From: Spirochaetaceae bacterium UBA5556 | GTDB taxonomy: Bacteria; Spirochaetota; Spirochaetia; Treponematales; Rectinemataceae | DNA length: 64,000 nucleotides | Assembly: GCA_002425765.1 (NCBI GenBank) | Contig: DIMW01000010.1 | Location: 62,001-126,000 of the forward strand | Direction: 5' to 3' | Shown here: positions 52,808 to 60,806 of the stretch, piece by piece | How positions within the stretch are numbered: position 1 is the first letter of the stretch | Layout: every line of letters begins with the position of its first letter | Position numbers and translations under genes: made by a program | The notes under the pieces: model-generated | Databases searched by the model: none | Told to the model about the DNA's origin: nothing | The model's input: only the letters and a program-made list of their open reading frames with translations

Positions 52808-52843
52808 GAACTTTCAGCAATCCTCGTAGCGCCGGCCGCTTAC
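52808..52843 (-). pseudogene. Symporter 3'-end fragment
   Basis: 36 bp matching 48901-48936, the 3' coding end of the GPH symporter gene, at 31 of 36 positions. On the minus strand it reads VSGRRYEDC and then TGA where the intact gene has TGG (VSGRRYDECW). A decayed relative of that transporter once ended here. Confidence 0.6.
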
Positions 52844-52893
52844 AATCATTCGTATCGACAAACATCTTCTAGGCAGCGAGGCGGTCCATATCA

Positions 52894-53931
52894 TCAGGGG
52901 TTCCATCTAAGGTTTCCCACCGATGAACGGCTGATCAAAACAGGATTGAGTATGATCTGGCGATGCTCATTGTGGCTATTCTCGATCTCGTCAAGCAGAA
53001 GGTTTATGGCATAGAGGCCTGTCTGTTCCTTAGGCTGATGCACGGTGGTCAGAGGAGGATTCAAGTACTTCGTAGCAAGGATGTTGTCGTAACCAACGAG
53101 GCTGTATGTGCCCGGGATGTTAAAGCCCATCTGCAGTGCCGATTCGTAGACACCAATCGCGATCACATCACTTAGACAGACAATGGCGGTAAAATCATCT
53201 TTTCCGATGTTGTCTTCGCCTGAAAAGATAAACCTCATCTGATCACAGGTTCTTTCTATAGAAATCGGGTTATTCTTGATCATCTTCTCATCTACCTCGA
53301 TGCCACGAGAGATGAGCGCCTCGACATACCCCTCCCTGAAGTCCTGTGATGAGGGAAGACGCAGCGGACCGTTAAGCAGAAGGATGTTCCTGTGTCCCGC
53401 TAAAATTAAGTGCTCTGTAGCGATTTGGGCTGCTTCCTTATGGTCGACATAGACGCAGCTGATGTTCGGATTGGATGGACGATTATCGATGAAGACAGCC
53501 TTTATGGGATCCTCGATCAGTGCACGGATGCTGACTGAATCCCTGGCTACGGGAGAAATAATGATCCCTTCGGCTCCCTGTGAGATCATGGTTGAAATGT
53601 TCTTCATCTCCAGTTCTTCATCGTAGCTGGAATCCGAGAGAAGCATCGTATAGCCGCGCTTATTGAGGATATCTCCGATAGCTTTGTAAATTTCTGAATA
53701 AAAGGGACTTTGAAGATCATTCAAAATTATACCGATCGTCTTGGTTTTTCTGCTGCGGAGCCCCTTGGCAAGAACATTCGGCCGATAGTTGAGCTCCTTC
53801 GCAATTTTGTGGATTTTTTCACGCGTCTTTTCGTTGATGACAGGATCATTATGCAGAGCCTTCGCCACGGTCGAGAATGATACATTTGCCCGTTCGGCTA
53901 TATATTTAATTGTAATTCTCTGCGATTTCAT
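52894..53931 (-). CDS. LacI-family transcriptional regulator
   Basis: 345 residues. The helix-turn-helix and hinge are at the N-terminus (IKYIAERANVSFSTVAKALH, YRPNVLAKGLRSRKT), followed by a periplasmic-binding-protein-like sensor domain (IGIILNDLQSPFYSEI, IDNRPSNPNISCVYVDHKEA, GYDNILATKYLNPPLTTVHQP). AGGGA precedes the ATG. It is divergent from a sugar-type catabolic operon, and a palindrome of one type is found at both promoters. It is very likely the local repressor and self-regulator, released by the imported compound or a derivative. Confidence 0.92.
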   Translation of the reverse strand: MKSQRITIKYIAERANVSFSTVAKALHNDPVINEKTREKIHKIAKELNYRPNVLAKGLRSRKTKTIGIILNDLQSPFYSEIYKAIGDILNKRGYTMLLSDSSYDEELEMKNISTMISQGAEGIIISPVARDSVSIRALIEDPIKAVFIDNRPSNPNISCVYVDHKEAAQIATEHLILAGHRNILLLNGPLRLPSSQDFREGYVEALISRGIEVDEKMIKNNPISIERTCDQMRFIFSGEDNIGKDDFTAIVCLSDVIAIGVYESALQMGFNIPGTYSLVGYDNILATKYLNPPLTTVHQPKEQTGLYAINLLLDEIENSHNEHRQIILNPVLISRSSVGNLRWNP

Positions 53932-53940
53932 AGAGATCCC

Positions 53941-53966
53941 TAGTATAGATTTTGAAATCCATACTA
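53941..53966. repeat. 26-bp palindrome in the lacI-type leader
   Basis: TAGTATAGATTT-TG-AAATCCATACTA: two 12-base arms matching at 11 of 12 positions around a 2-base centre. It covers the -10 box of the regulator's promoter and reaches to 10 bp before its start codon. It differs in sequence from the TACAACGTTGTA operators. Confidence 0.65.
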
Positions 53967-53989
53967 GAACCTCTCTACAACGTTGTCAA
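53961..53989 (-). promoter_or_regulatory. Promoter of the LacI-type regulator with operator copy 3
   Basis: Minus strand TTGACA (53989-53984), 17-base spacer, TAGTAT (53966-53961). An operator half-variant, TACAACGTTGTC at 53976-53987, overlaps the -35 and spacer, which fits negative autoregulation. Confidence 0.7.
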
Positions 53990-54082
53990 TCCAGGTCAAA
54001 AGGACGATCTCAAGAAGAACAAAATTCTTTTGTAAGAGTATTTATAATTTATATACATATCTAATTTTTAGAAAATTTAATC

Positions 54083-54151
54083 TTGACAGCCACTCGTGCG
54101 GGTGTATAATTACAACGTTGTAAGTAAGTATAATAAATTTACAACGTTGTA
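54083..54151 (+). promoter_or_regulatory. Promoter and two LacI-type operators of the ASRT/MlrC operon
   Basis: TTGACA (54083-54088), 16-base spacer, TATAAT (54105-54110). The perfect palindrome TACAACGTTGTA follows at 54111-54122, abutting the -10, and again at 54140-54151, centres 29 bp apart. A third copy near 53981 lies about 135 bp upstream, so DNA looping is possible. CG-centred palindromes are standard LacI/GalR sites. Confidence 0.85.
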
Positions 54152-54232
54152 ATTTTGGATATATATAACAACTGGAATATGGGACAGTATTCGTATTCCA
54201 AAGGAAAAACACAACAGGATCAGGAAAATTTT

Positions 54233-54541
54233 ATGAGAAAGGCTGTTTATTTCAGGTTGAAATCCGGCGCGGCAGATGAATATAAGAGAAGGCACGCGAC
54301 AGTCCCCGCTGAAATAGAAGCCGTGCTGACTGAAGCGGGATATAAGAACTACTCGATCTGGCGCATAGACAATTTTTTGTTTGCCTACTTCGAAGTGGAA
54401 GACGAAGAGTGGGCTTCTCGGGTTTTCGCGGGCAGCAGGGCTTATGCCCGATGGCGGACATGGATGGAAGATGTTGTCGAGGTCAATCCCGACGGACAAA
54501 AAGAGTGGCCGATGGAACTGGTGTTCCTCCACAAGGCCTGA
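54233..54541 (+). CDS. rhaM: L-rhamnose mutarotase-like protein
   Basis: 102 residues of the RhaM (DUF718) ferredoxin-like fold: RKAVYFRLKSGAADEYKRRH, AGYKNYSIWRIDN.LFAYFEVED, YARWRTWMEDV. The conserved His (RRH) and Tyr (NYSIW) fit the sugar mutarotase site. It interconverts alpha and beta anomers of a deoxy-hexose or a similar sugar. The ATG at 54233 is preferred to 54155, which lies only 4 bp downstream of the second operator. First gene of the LacI-controlled operon, implying the imported compound is or contains a sugar. Confidence 0.82.
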   Translation: MRKAVYFRLKSGAADEYKRRHATVPAEIEAVLTEAGYKNYSIWRIDNFLFAYFEVEDEEWASRVFAGSRAYARWRTWMEDVVEVNPDGQKEWPMELVFLHKA

Positions 54542-54605
54542 TTGTCCTCAGAGAGCCGATCTCGAATGTATTGAATTGAAAACTTAACACAATGGAGGGT
54601 AATCA

Positions 54606-55781
54606 ATGGCGTATTTCGATCTGAATGAGACAAAGTCAAGGCTTGAAAGAGTTCGCACAATTCTCCGCAACAAACAACTCGACGCCGCTCTCATCTATTA
54701 CGACGAGCTAAACATCGCAAATGGCTGGTATCTGACAGGATGGTGCCCACAGTTCGAGAAAGGTTGTGTGCTGGTTCCCGCAAATGGCGCCCCCTTGCTC
54801 CTTGGAGGCCCCGAGAGCGAACCTTTCGCCAAAATGAGCAGCGCAATCACTGACACGAGAAATTTTCCTCCTTTCATGGTTCCTGATGAAGAATACCCCA
54901 ACGCCAAGATCAGCACCTTCACGATGCTTTCGGAAGAGCTCAATAAGAAAAAACTTCCTATGGAGAGCATAGGCATTGTGGGAACCGCCTCTCTGCCACA
55001 CAACGTCTACGAGCAGTTCGTTGCGGGCTTCACAGGTGTCCGTCTCGTCGACATCACTGATGAGTATGAGAGCCTGAGGTCAATCAAATCCTCATGGGAA
55101 ATAAACAATATAAGAAAAGCGTTCGCTCTCACCTACAAGGCTTATGAGGTCATGAAAAGGAAGATAGCCCCCGGCGTGATTGAGTACGAAGCGGCGGCTG
55201 AAGGTGAATATATGTGCCGCAAGGCCGGTGCCAACAATTTCGCCTTTTCCTGTATCGTAGGAAGCGGCGAACGAGCCAACGCAGTGGTGCCCACCGCTTG
55301 GAACAAAGAGATGAAAGCCGGCGAGCTGGTGATGATCGGCATTGCGCCGAGGGTCAGTGGCTATGCTGGTGTGATGGGAGACACGCTGCCGGTGAGCGGG
55401 ACTTACACCGCCTCACAGAAGGAATGTATCAACCACCTGCGCGAGGCATTCCGCCTCACCAGGGCGATGTTGAAACCCGGCGTTAAGGGCCGCGAGATCG
55501 ATGTTCCCGCCAGGAATTATTTCATAAAGCACGGGCTGATCCAGTATCTCGTCTGCCCCTTCGTGCACACGATTGGGCTTATGGAGGCAGAAGCCCCCTT
55601 TTTCGGCCCCAACAGCGACGATGTGCTCTTGCCTGGCATGGCAGTGTGCGTGGATGTGAGCTTCTTTGGCCATCCTGAATTCCATGGCGCAAGAATAGAG
55701 ACTGGTTTTGAGATCACGGAGAGCGGCTATAAACCAATGTGCCCCGAGATGAATGATCTCTTTTCCGAAGATGCCAAGTGA
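54606..55781 (+). CDS. M24-fold (creatinase/aminopeptidase P-like) protein with altered metal site
   Basis: 391 residues: an N-terminal creatinase domain (about 10-140) and a pita-bread M24 domain. Of the five metal ligands in aminopeptidases, the first Asp is replaced (VMIGIAPR around residue 241 where VDxG is expected). The second Asp remains (GVMGDTLPV), the His is kept (VHTIGLMEAE), the first Glu reads Asp (VCVDVSFFG), and the last Glu is kept (RIETGFEIT). This is a creatinase-like, probably metal-free or altered enzyme acting on C-N bonds. AATGGAGGG site; 64 bp after rhaM. Exact substrate unknown. Confidence 0.78.
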   Translation: MAYFDLNETKSRLERVRTILRNKQLDAALIYYDELNIANGWYLTGWCPQFEKGCVLVPANGAPLLLGGPESEPFAKMSSAITDTRNFPPFMVPDEEYPNAKISTFTMLSEELNKKKLPMESIGIVGTASLPHNVYEQFVAGFTGVRLVDITDEYESLRSIKSSWEINNIRKAFALTYKAYEVMKRKIAPGVIEYEAAAEGEYMCRKAGANNFAFSCIVGSGERANAVVPTAWNKEMKAGELVMIGIAPRVSGYAGVMGDTLPVSGTYTASQKECINHLREAFRLTRAMLKPGVKGREIDVPARNYFIKHGLIQYLVCPFVHTIGLMEAEAPFFGPNSDDVLLPGMAVCVDVSFFGHPEFHGARIETGFEITESGYKPMCPEMNDLFSEDAK

Positions 55782-55792
55782 GGAGCGGGGTA

Positions 55793-56158
55793 ATGTCGAT
55801 AGGGAAAAAACACTGGGTGTTCGCTGATGGAGATCTTCCGCCTATGCCCGAAGGGTTGAGCGGTCCTAAGGCACACGAGGCTCTCATGGTCGTCAATAGT
55901 GGAGATCAGAAGGCAACACTTTCCATCACGCTTTTGTTCGAGGAAGCCGAGCCCCAAAAAGATCTCACACTCGTGGTTCCTCCGTGGCGAGTGAAGTGCT
56001 TTAGGTTGGACCAGCCCATATGGGGCACTGACTATGTGATCCCTTTCGGACAGTATGCCTTGATCGTGGAAAGCGATGTCCCTGTTGTTGCTGTGTTTGG
56101 GCGACTCGATCGTCGACCCGGTATGGCGTACTATCCGGTGGCTCCTTTCGCTGAATGA
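55793..56158 (+). CDS. Sensory-rhodopsin-transducer-like (ASRT) protein
   Basis: 121 residues matching the Anabaena sensory rhodopsin transducer family: MSIGKKHWVFADGDLPPMP, HEALMVVNSGDQKATLSITL, VVPPWRVKCFRLDQP, QYALIVESDVPVVAVFGRLD. The family forms beta-sandwich tetramers. No rhodopsin gene is in the window, so here it is more likely a small-molecule-binding or accessory protein of the surrounding catabolic operon. GAGGAG overlaps the preceding stop region; 11-bp gap. Confidence 0.88.
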   Translation: MSIGKKHWVFADGDLPPMPEGLSGPKAHEALMVVNSGDQKATLSITLLFEEAEPQKDLTLVVPPWRVKCFRLDQPIWGTDYVIPFGQYALIVESDVPVVAVFGRLDRRPGMAYYPVAPFAE

Positions 56159-56183
56159 GGCACCATTCTGTTATGAAATATGT

Positions 56184-56202
56184 ATCCGAAATTATTTCGG
56201 AT
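56184..56202 (+). other. Intercistronic hairpin before the sugar-binding protein gene
   Basis: ATCCGAAA-TTA-TTTCGGAT, a perfect 8-bp stem, without a strong T tract. Probably shapes relative expression of the enzyme genes and the ABC genes rather than ending transcription. Confidence 0.5.
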
Positions 56203-56259
56203 TTCGTATAAGGCAAGTCGCATGCCGAGATACGGCCAGTGACTTGAAGGAGGTACAGA

Positions 56260-57189
56260 ATGAAGAAAGTAGTGGTATTGGTTCTGGCTCTAACGACTAT
56301 CGTTGGGGCCAGTTTCGCCCAGGGAACGAAGCCTTTGAAGAAGATCATCCTGTCGAACGCGTATTATACTGCGCCCTATTGCGCCGCGTTCAATCCCGCT
56401 GCGATCGCAAAGGCAAAGGAACTTGGCTACGATCTGCAGATTCTGGACGGAGAAGGGAACCAGCAAAAACAACTGGAACAGGCTCGCCTCGCTATTGCGG
56501 AAGCAGCCGGATTCATCTACTTCCCCGCCGACGTCGCAGGATCGGTGCCGATCGTCGAGGCACTGAACAAAGCTAAGCTCCCTTACGTTATCGTCAACAA
56601 CTATACATTGGACGCACTGAAGGCAAACAATGTCCCCTGCTACGTAGGGACCAACGTCAAACAGCATGGTCACAATATGGCGACCCTGATCAAACAGCTC
56701 CTTCCGAACGGCGGCAACCTCGTTGCCATCGAAGGGACAGCCGGCCATGCACAGACCATAGCGTTCAATGAAGCATTCGACGAAGACTTTAAAGGCACGA
56801 ATATTAAGTTCCTCGACAAGCAGCCAGCCGACTTCGATGCCGATAAGGCTCTCAACAAGATGAATGATTTCCTTACCAAATATGGCAACAGAATCGATGT
56901 AATCGTTTCCCATGACGGCGGCATGCTGGCCGGCGTCATCTCGGCGCTCCGTGCAGCCGGAAAGCTTGGGAAGATACCCATCGTCTGTGCCGGATCAAAC
57001 AAGATCATCTACGACGCAATCAAGGCGGGCTACGTATACGGTACTTCGACACAGGACCCCGGCGTGGAAGGTGCACTCGCCGTATCGACACTGATTGACA
57101 TTATAAATGGAAAGAAAGTGCCACAATGGGTCGAGCTGCCCATCAAGCCAGCCACCAAGGCTATCATCGACAATTACAACTGGTTCTGA
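56260..57189 (+). CDS. RbsB-type periplasmic sugar-binding protein
   Basis: 309 residues with a signal peptide (ending ASFAQ, no lipobox). Type I periplasmic-binding fold: IILSNAYYTAPYCAAFNPAA, ILDGEGNQQKQLEQARLAI, PYVIVNNYTLDA, DVIVSHDGGMLAGVISALRAAGK split by short loops, and TSTQDPGVEGALAVSTLID. GAAGGAGG lies 7 bases before the ATG. Recognition component of the importer encoded next; ligand predicted to be sugar-like from family and operon. Confidence 0.9.
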   Translation: MKKVVVLVLALTTIVGASFAQGTKPLKKIILSNAYYTAPYCAAFNPAAIAKAKELGYDLQILDGEGNQQKQLEQARLAIAEAAGFIYFPADVAGSVPIVEALNKAKLPYVIVNNYTLDALKANNVPCYVGTNVKQHGHNMATLIKQLLPNGGNLVAIEGTAGHAQTIAFNEAFDEDFKGTNIKFLDKQPADFDADKALNKMNDFLTKYGNRIDVIVSHDGGMLAGVISALRAAGKLGKIPIVCAGSNKIIYDAIKAGYVYGTSTQDPGVEGALAVSTLIDIINGKKVPQWVELPIKPATKAIIDNYNWF

Positions 57190-57221
57190 ATAATATCGAC
57201 ATCATCAATGTACTGTAAACA

Positions 57222-57253
57222 GAAGAGAGGGGTCTTGTGAGGCCTCTCTCTTC
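57222..57253 (+). other. Hairpin between binding-protein and ATPase genes
   Basis: GAAGAGAGG pairs with CCTCTCTCTTC (7-bp core, 12-base loop). Hairpins after binding-protein genes commonly stabilise the upstream mRNA, giving excess binding protein. It contains a GTG at 57237 that could be mistaken for the next gene's start. Confidence 0.55.
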
Positions 57254-57320
57254 CAATCCGAGGCTACCGCATGGCTTCTCGACATTCGTCAAGCAGAAAA
57301 CCAGCAAGAGGGAAACGAGC

Positions 57321-58808
57321 GTGGAAAAGTATATTCTTGAAATGCGCGATATCACCAAGACATTCCCTGGTGTGAAAGCTCTGGACAAGGTCTCGTTCGC
57401 TGTGAAGCAGGGGGAGATCCACGGACTCGTTGGCGAAAACGGAGCTGGCAAATCCACATTGATGAAGGTGCTCAACGGTGTTCTCGTTCCAGATTCCGGA
57501 ACAATTGTGGTCGACGGTGTTCCGGTGACGTTCAGAAATGCCAAGCAGGCCCAAGCCTGCGGCATAAGCCTGATTTACCAAGAATTCAATCTCGTAAACA
57601 CTTTGAGTGTCGCCGAGAACATATACCTTGGATTCCTGCAGACGGGCAGAGCCAAATTCATCGACTGGACGAGAGTCCGCGCCGACGCCGCCCATCTGCT
57701 CGAAAATCTCGGTTTCGATTTCAATGTCAGAGAAAAAGTCCAGAACCTCAGCGTGGCCGAAAAACAGCTTGTCGAAATCGCAAAGGCCCTCTCCGTCAAT
57801 GCCCGCATCATCGCAATGGATGAACCGACCTCTTCAATCACCAAGAAAGAGATCGACAAGCTGTTCTCCATCATCAGGCGGCTCAAGGAGCGAGGCATAA
57901 CGATAATCTATATCTCGCATAAACTTGATGAGGTCATGGCGATATGTGACAGTGTCACCGTGTTGCGCGATGGCCATATCATCGATACTAAAATTGCCAC
58001 CGAAACCAGTAGTGCCGAGATCATCTCGAAAATGGTTGGCAGGCCTGTTGACATGAAATATCCTCGACGGCCCCCGATTATCCACGACGAAATAGTTCTC
58101 GAGGTCCGCAAGGTGTCCTGTGCAGGCTTTGTAAAGGACATCTCTTTCTCTCTAAAGAAAGGAGAAGTTCTGGGCATTGCAGGCCTCGTTGGTTCAGGCA
58201 GAACCGAATTGGTCGAGGCCATATTCGGGGCACGTCCTCTGCAAGGTGGGGATGTTTATATCCACGGACGCAGGACAAGTATCCGCAACACCGCCGACGG
58301 GAAAAGATACTCCATGGGGTTGGTGACGGAAGACCGAAAGGAGACAGGTTTGGCTCTGCACTACAGCTTGGCCGACAATATCGTCATAACAAACCTCCAG
58401 AAGTTGTGCAGCGGCATTTTCGTCAACAAAAAACTCATGCAGGCCAATGTCGACCAGTATGTCCAGGAGCTCGGAATAAAGACCCCATCCTCCAGGCAGG
58501 CCGTGATGTATCTTTCCGGCGGGAATCAGCAGAAAGCGGTTCTTGCAAAATGGCTCTTCTCCGAGGTTGAAATTCTGATTCTGGATGAGCCGACGCGGGG
58601 AATCGATGTAGGCGCCAAATACGAGATATATCTTCTCATGAATGATTTAGTGAAAAAAGGCAAATCCATCATCATGATCTCATCCGAGCTCCCCGAAGTT
58701 CTGGGTATGAGCGACCGCGTGATAGTGATCAATGAAGGGCGGAAAAAAGGCGAATTGTGCGGCGACGCAATAAGCCCCGAAGCCGTGATGAGTATGGCGA
58801 TACAATGA
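57321..58808 (+). CDS. Sugar ABC transporter ATPase, two domains (RbsA/MglA type)
   Basis: 495 residues. Domain 1 has GENGAGKSTLMKVLNG, LSVAEKQLVEIAKALS and IAMDEPTSS. Domain 2 has [32 protein letters not shown] and LILDEPTRGIDVGAKYEI. The GTG at 57321 follows AGAGGG with good spacing and starts directly at the conserved EKYILEMRDITKTFPGVKAL region. Confidence 0.93.
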   Translation: MEKYILEMRDITKTFPGVKALDKVSFAVKQGEIHGLVGENGAGKSTLMKVLNGVLVPDSGTIVVDGVPVTFRNAKQAQACGISLIYQEFNLVNTLSVAENIYLGFLQTGRAKFIDWTRVRADAAHLLENLGFDFNVREKVQNLSVAEKQLVEIAKALSVNARIIAMDEPTSSITKKEIDKLFSIIRRLKERGITIIYISHKLDEVMAICDSVTVLRDGHIIDTKIATETSSAEIISKMVGRPVDMKYPRRPPIIHDEIVLEVRKVSCAGFVKDISFSLKKGEVLGIAGLVGSGRTELVEAIFGARPLQGGDVYIHGRRTSIRNTADGKRYSMGLVTEDRKETGLALHYSLADNIVITNLQKLCSGIFVNKKLMQANVDQYVQELGIKTPSSRQAVMYLSGGNQQKAVLAKWLFSEVEILILDEPTRGIDVGAKYEIYLLMNDLVKKGKSIIMISSELPEVLGMSDRVIVINEGRKKGELCGDAISPEAVMSMAIQ

Positions 58809-58827
58809 GGCAACAGGGGAAGCAATA

Positions 58828-59832
58828 ATGTCCTTAAAACCAGGAATTCATAACTTCAGAACGAAAATCACCAAGATACTCAGGAGCCAAGGCGTCTTAA
58901 TCGGACTTGTACTCATAATCATCCTCGCCTCCATTCTCGAGCGCTCGTTCCTCACTGTGAGCAATCTCTTGAACATACTCCGCCAAGCTTCCGCGTTAGG
59001 AATCCTGTGCCTCGGCGTAACCTTCGTCATGATGACGGGAGGCATGGATTTGTCAGTGGGCTCCACAGTCTCCCTCTGTGCCGTCGTTGCGGTAAGCATA
59101 ATGAACAAGTACGGACAGGGCACCGCTTCGAACAGTGCTGCCCTGCTTGCCATATTCACCGTACTCGCGATCGCCTTTTTCATAGGAGTAACCAATGGAT
59201 TGCTGATTGTACTGTTCAATGGTCGGCTTGGAGAGACATTCATCATAACCTATGGCATGCAAATTGTAATCGCAGCGCTCGCGCTTCTGTTCACAGGAGG
59301 ACAATTCATCGCCGGAACTTTTGGCACCGGTCTTTACCAGTGGATGAGCACTGGATTCGCCCCAATAATTCTTTTTCTGTCTCTGGCATTGATCATGCAT
59401 ATTGTCCTTGCATATACACCCTTCGGTAGGCAGATCAGTTTCATAGGCGCAAATATGGATTGTGCGCGCATGTCAGGCATCAAGGTGAGCGGCATCAGGA
59501 TTCTTGTGTATGGCATATGTGGCATGTGCGCGGCTTTGACCTCAATCATTGTCACATCTCGCGTGTATTCCGCCTCCCCTCTCCAGGGAAACGGCTATGA
59601 GCTGGACGCAATCGCCGCCGTCATGGTGGGTGGGACCAGCCAGACAGGCGGGACAGGGGGAATAATCAATACAATCCTTGGAGTACTCGTGTTGGGCGTG
59701 CTGGGTAATGCGCTTAACGTCATCGGAGTAGACGCTAACGCTCAACTTCTTTTCCGGGGCGCCATCATCCTGGTTGCAGTGGGGCTCGACATGTGGAACA
59801 AAAGCATAAGCCTGAAGGAGTCCGCCAAATGA
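58828..59832 (+). CDS. Sugar ABC transporter permease 1 (RbsC type)
   Basis: 334 residues, BPD_transp_2 family. It has GVTFVMMTGGMDLSVGSTVSL, a core of eight or more helices, and LDAIAAVMVGGTSQTGGTGG, the coupling loop pattern. 19 bp after the ATPase gene; its stop overlaps the second permease start. Confidence 0.92.
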   Translation: MSLKPGIHNFRTKITKILRSQGVLIGLVLIIILASILERSFLTVSNLLNILRQASALGILCLGVTFVMMTGGMDLSVGSTVSLCAVVAVSIMNKYGQGTASNSAALLAIFTVLAIAFFIGVTNGLLIVLFNGRLGETFIITYGMQIVIAALALLFTGGQFIAGTFGTGLYQWMSTGFAPIILFLSLALIMHIVLAYTPFGRQISFIGANMDCARMSGIKVSGIRILVYGICGMCAALTSIIVTSRVYSASPLQGNGYELDAIAAVMVGGTSQTGGTGGIINTILGVLVLGVLGNALNVIGVDANAQLLFRGAIILVAVGLDMWNKSISLKESAK

Positions 59833-60797
59833 GCAAGATCAAAGTGAACAAAGGCAACCCTCTTGAGCTCATGTTCAGCCAGACGGTACTCTTCCTTCTC
59901 TTTGGCTTTATCATTTTCATGGCCATTGTTAAGCCATCGTTTCTCACATGGTGGAACATCCACAGTATCCTGATCGATGTATCTATCTACGGCGTGGTCG
60001 CCTGCGGCATGACCATACTGATCATCAGTGGAGAGTTTGACCTGAGCGCCTCCTCGCAGTACATGTGGGCTCAGGTACTTTTCATAAGCCTTCTAAATGT
60101 CACAAAAAATCCTCCTGTCTCCATTGGGCTCACCCTCCTCTCAGGACTCATCCTCGGGACCATAAATGGATTGGTTGTAACCAAACTGCACATCAATTCC
60201 TTCATTACGACATTGGGCACCATGACCATGATACGAGGCTTGTGTCTGGTATTCACGAATGGGAAAATGGTCAGTACGGACAACGCCTTTATCCGGGCGG
60301 TAGGGAGTGCGGAATTTCTTGGAATGTCCTCCTTTTTCTATATCTATCTTGTCGCGCTGCTCATCCTTTCGCTCATCCTTGCGGCTACTAACTTTGGCAG
60401 GCGCTTCTATGCGACCGGAGGCAACCTCGAAGTTGCTAGGCTTGCAGGCATCAACACAGCGTTTCAGAAAACAGCTTCTTTTTCCATAATGGGAATACTC
60501 TGCAGCATAGGTGGCATGATGCTCGTCGCACAGCTCCGGGCTGGCTCAACTCAATACGGTACTGATCTTTCGCTCACATGTGTGGCTGCCACTGTCATTG
60601 GAGGTACCCGGCTTTCTGGAGGAGCTGGCAACTGTTTGAGGACTGCTCTGGGCATGCTCGTGATCGTCATGTTGTACAAGGCGCTCGTGTATCTGGGGCT
60701 CCAGGCCTATTACCAAAACCTCGTAAAAGGACTTGTGTTGATTCTTGTCGTGATGTTCGATCTGTTCATGTCTCGGCGCAGGGCCATGACACGATAG
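59829..60797 (+). CDS. Sugar ABC transporter permease 2 (RbsC type)
   Basis: 322 residues, BPD_transp_2 family: GMTILIISGEFDLSASSQYM near helix 2-3, FGRRFYATGGNLEVARLAGIN as the cytoplasmic loop, and CVAATVIGGTRLSGGAGNCL. It begins MSKIKVNKG at an ATGA overlap. Two different permeases imply a heterodimeric channel. Confidence 0.92.
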   Translation: MSKIKVNKGNPLELMFSQTVLFLLFGFIIFMAIVKPSFLTWWNIHSILIDVSIYGVVACGMTILIISGEFDLSASSQYMWAQVLFISLLNVTKNPPVSIGLTLLSGLILGTINGLVVTKLHINSFITTLGTMTMIRGLCLVFTNGKMVSTDNAFIRAVGSAEFLGMSSFFYIYLVALLILSLILAATNFGRRFYATGGNLEVARLAGINTAFQKTASFSIMGILCSIGGMMLVAQLRAGSTQYGTDLSLTCVAATVIGGTRLSGGAGNCLRTALGMLVIVMLYKALVYLGLQAYYQNLVKGLVLILVVMFDLFMSRRRAMTR

Positions 60798-60806
60798 GAG
60801 AATACG

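Noticed and set aside
57237..57320. GTG at 57237 as start of the sugar ABC ATPase
   Set aside because: It lies in a hairpin loop and adds 28 residues not seen in the family; GTG 57321 has a better-placed ribosome site.
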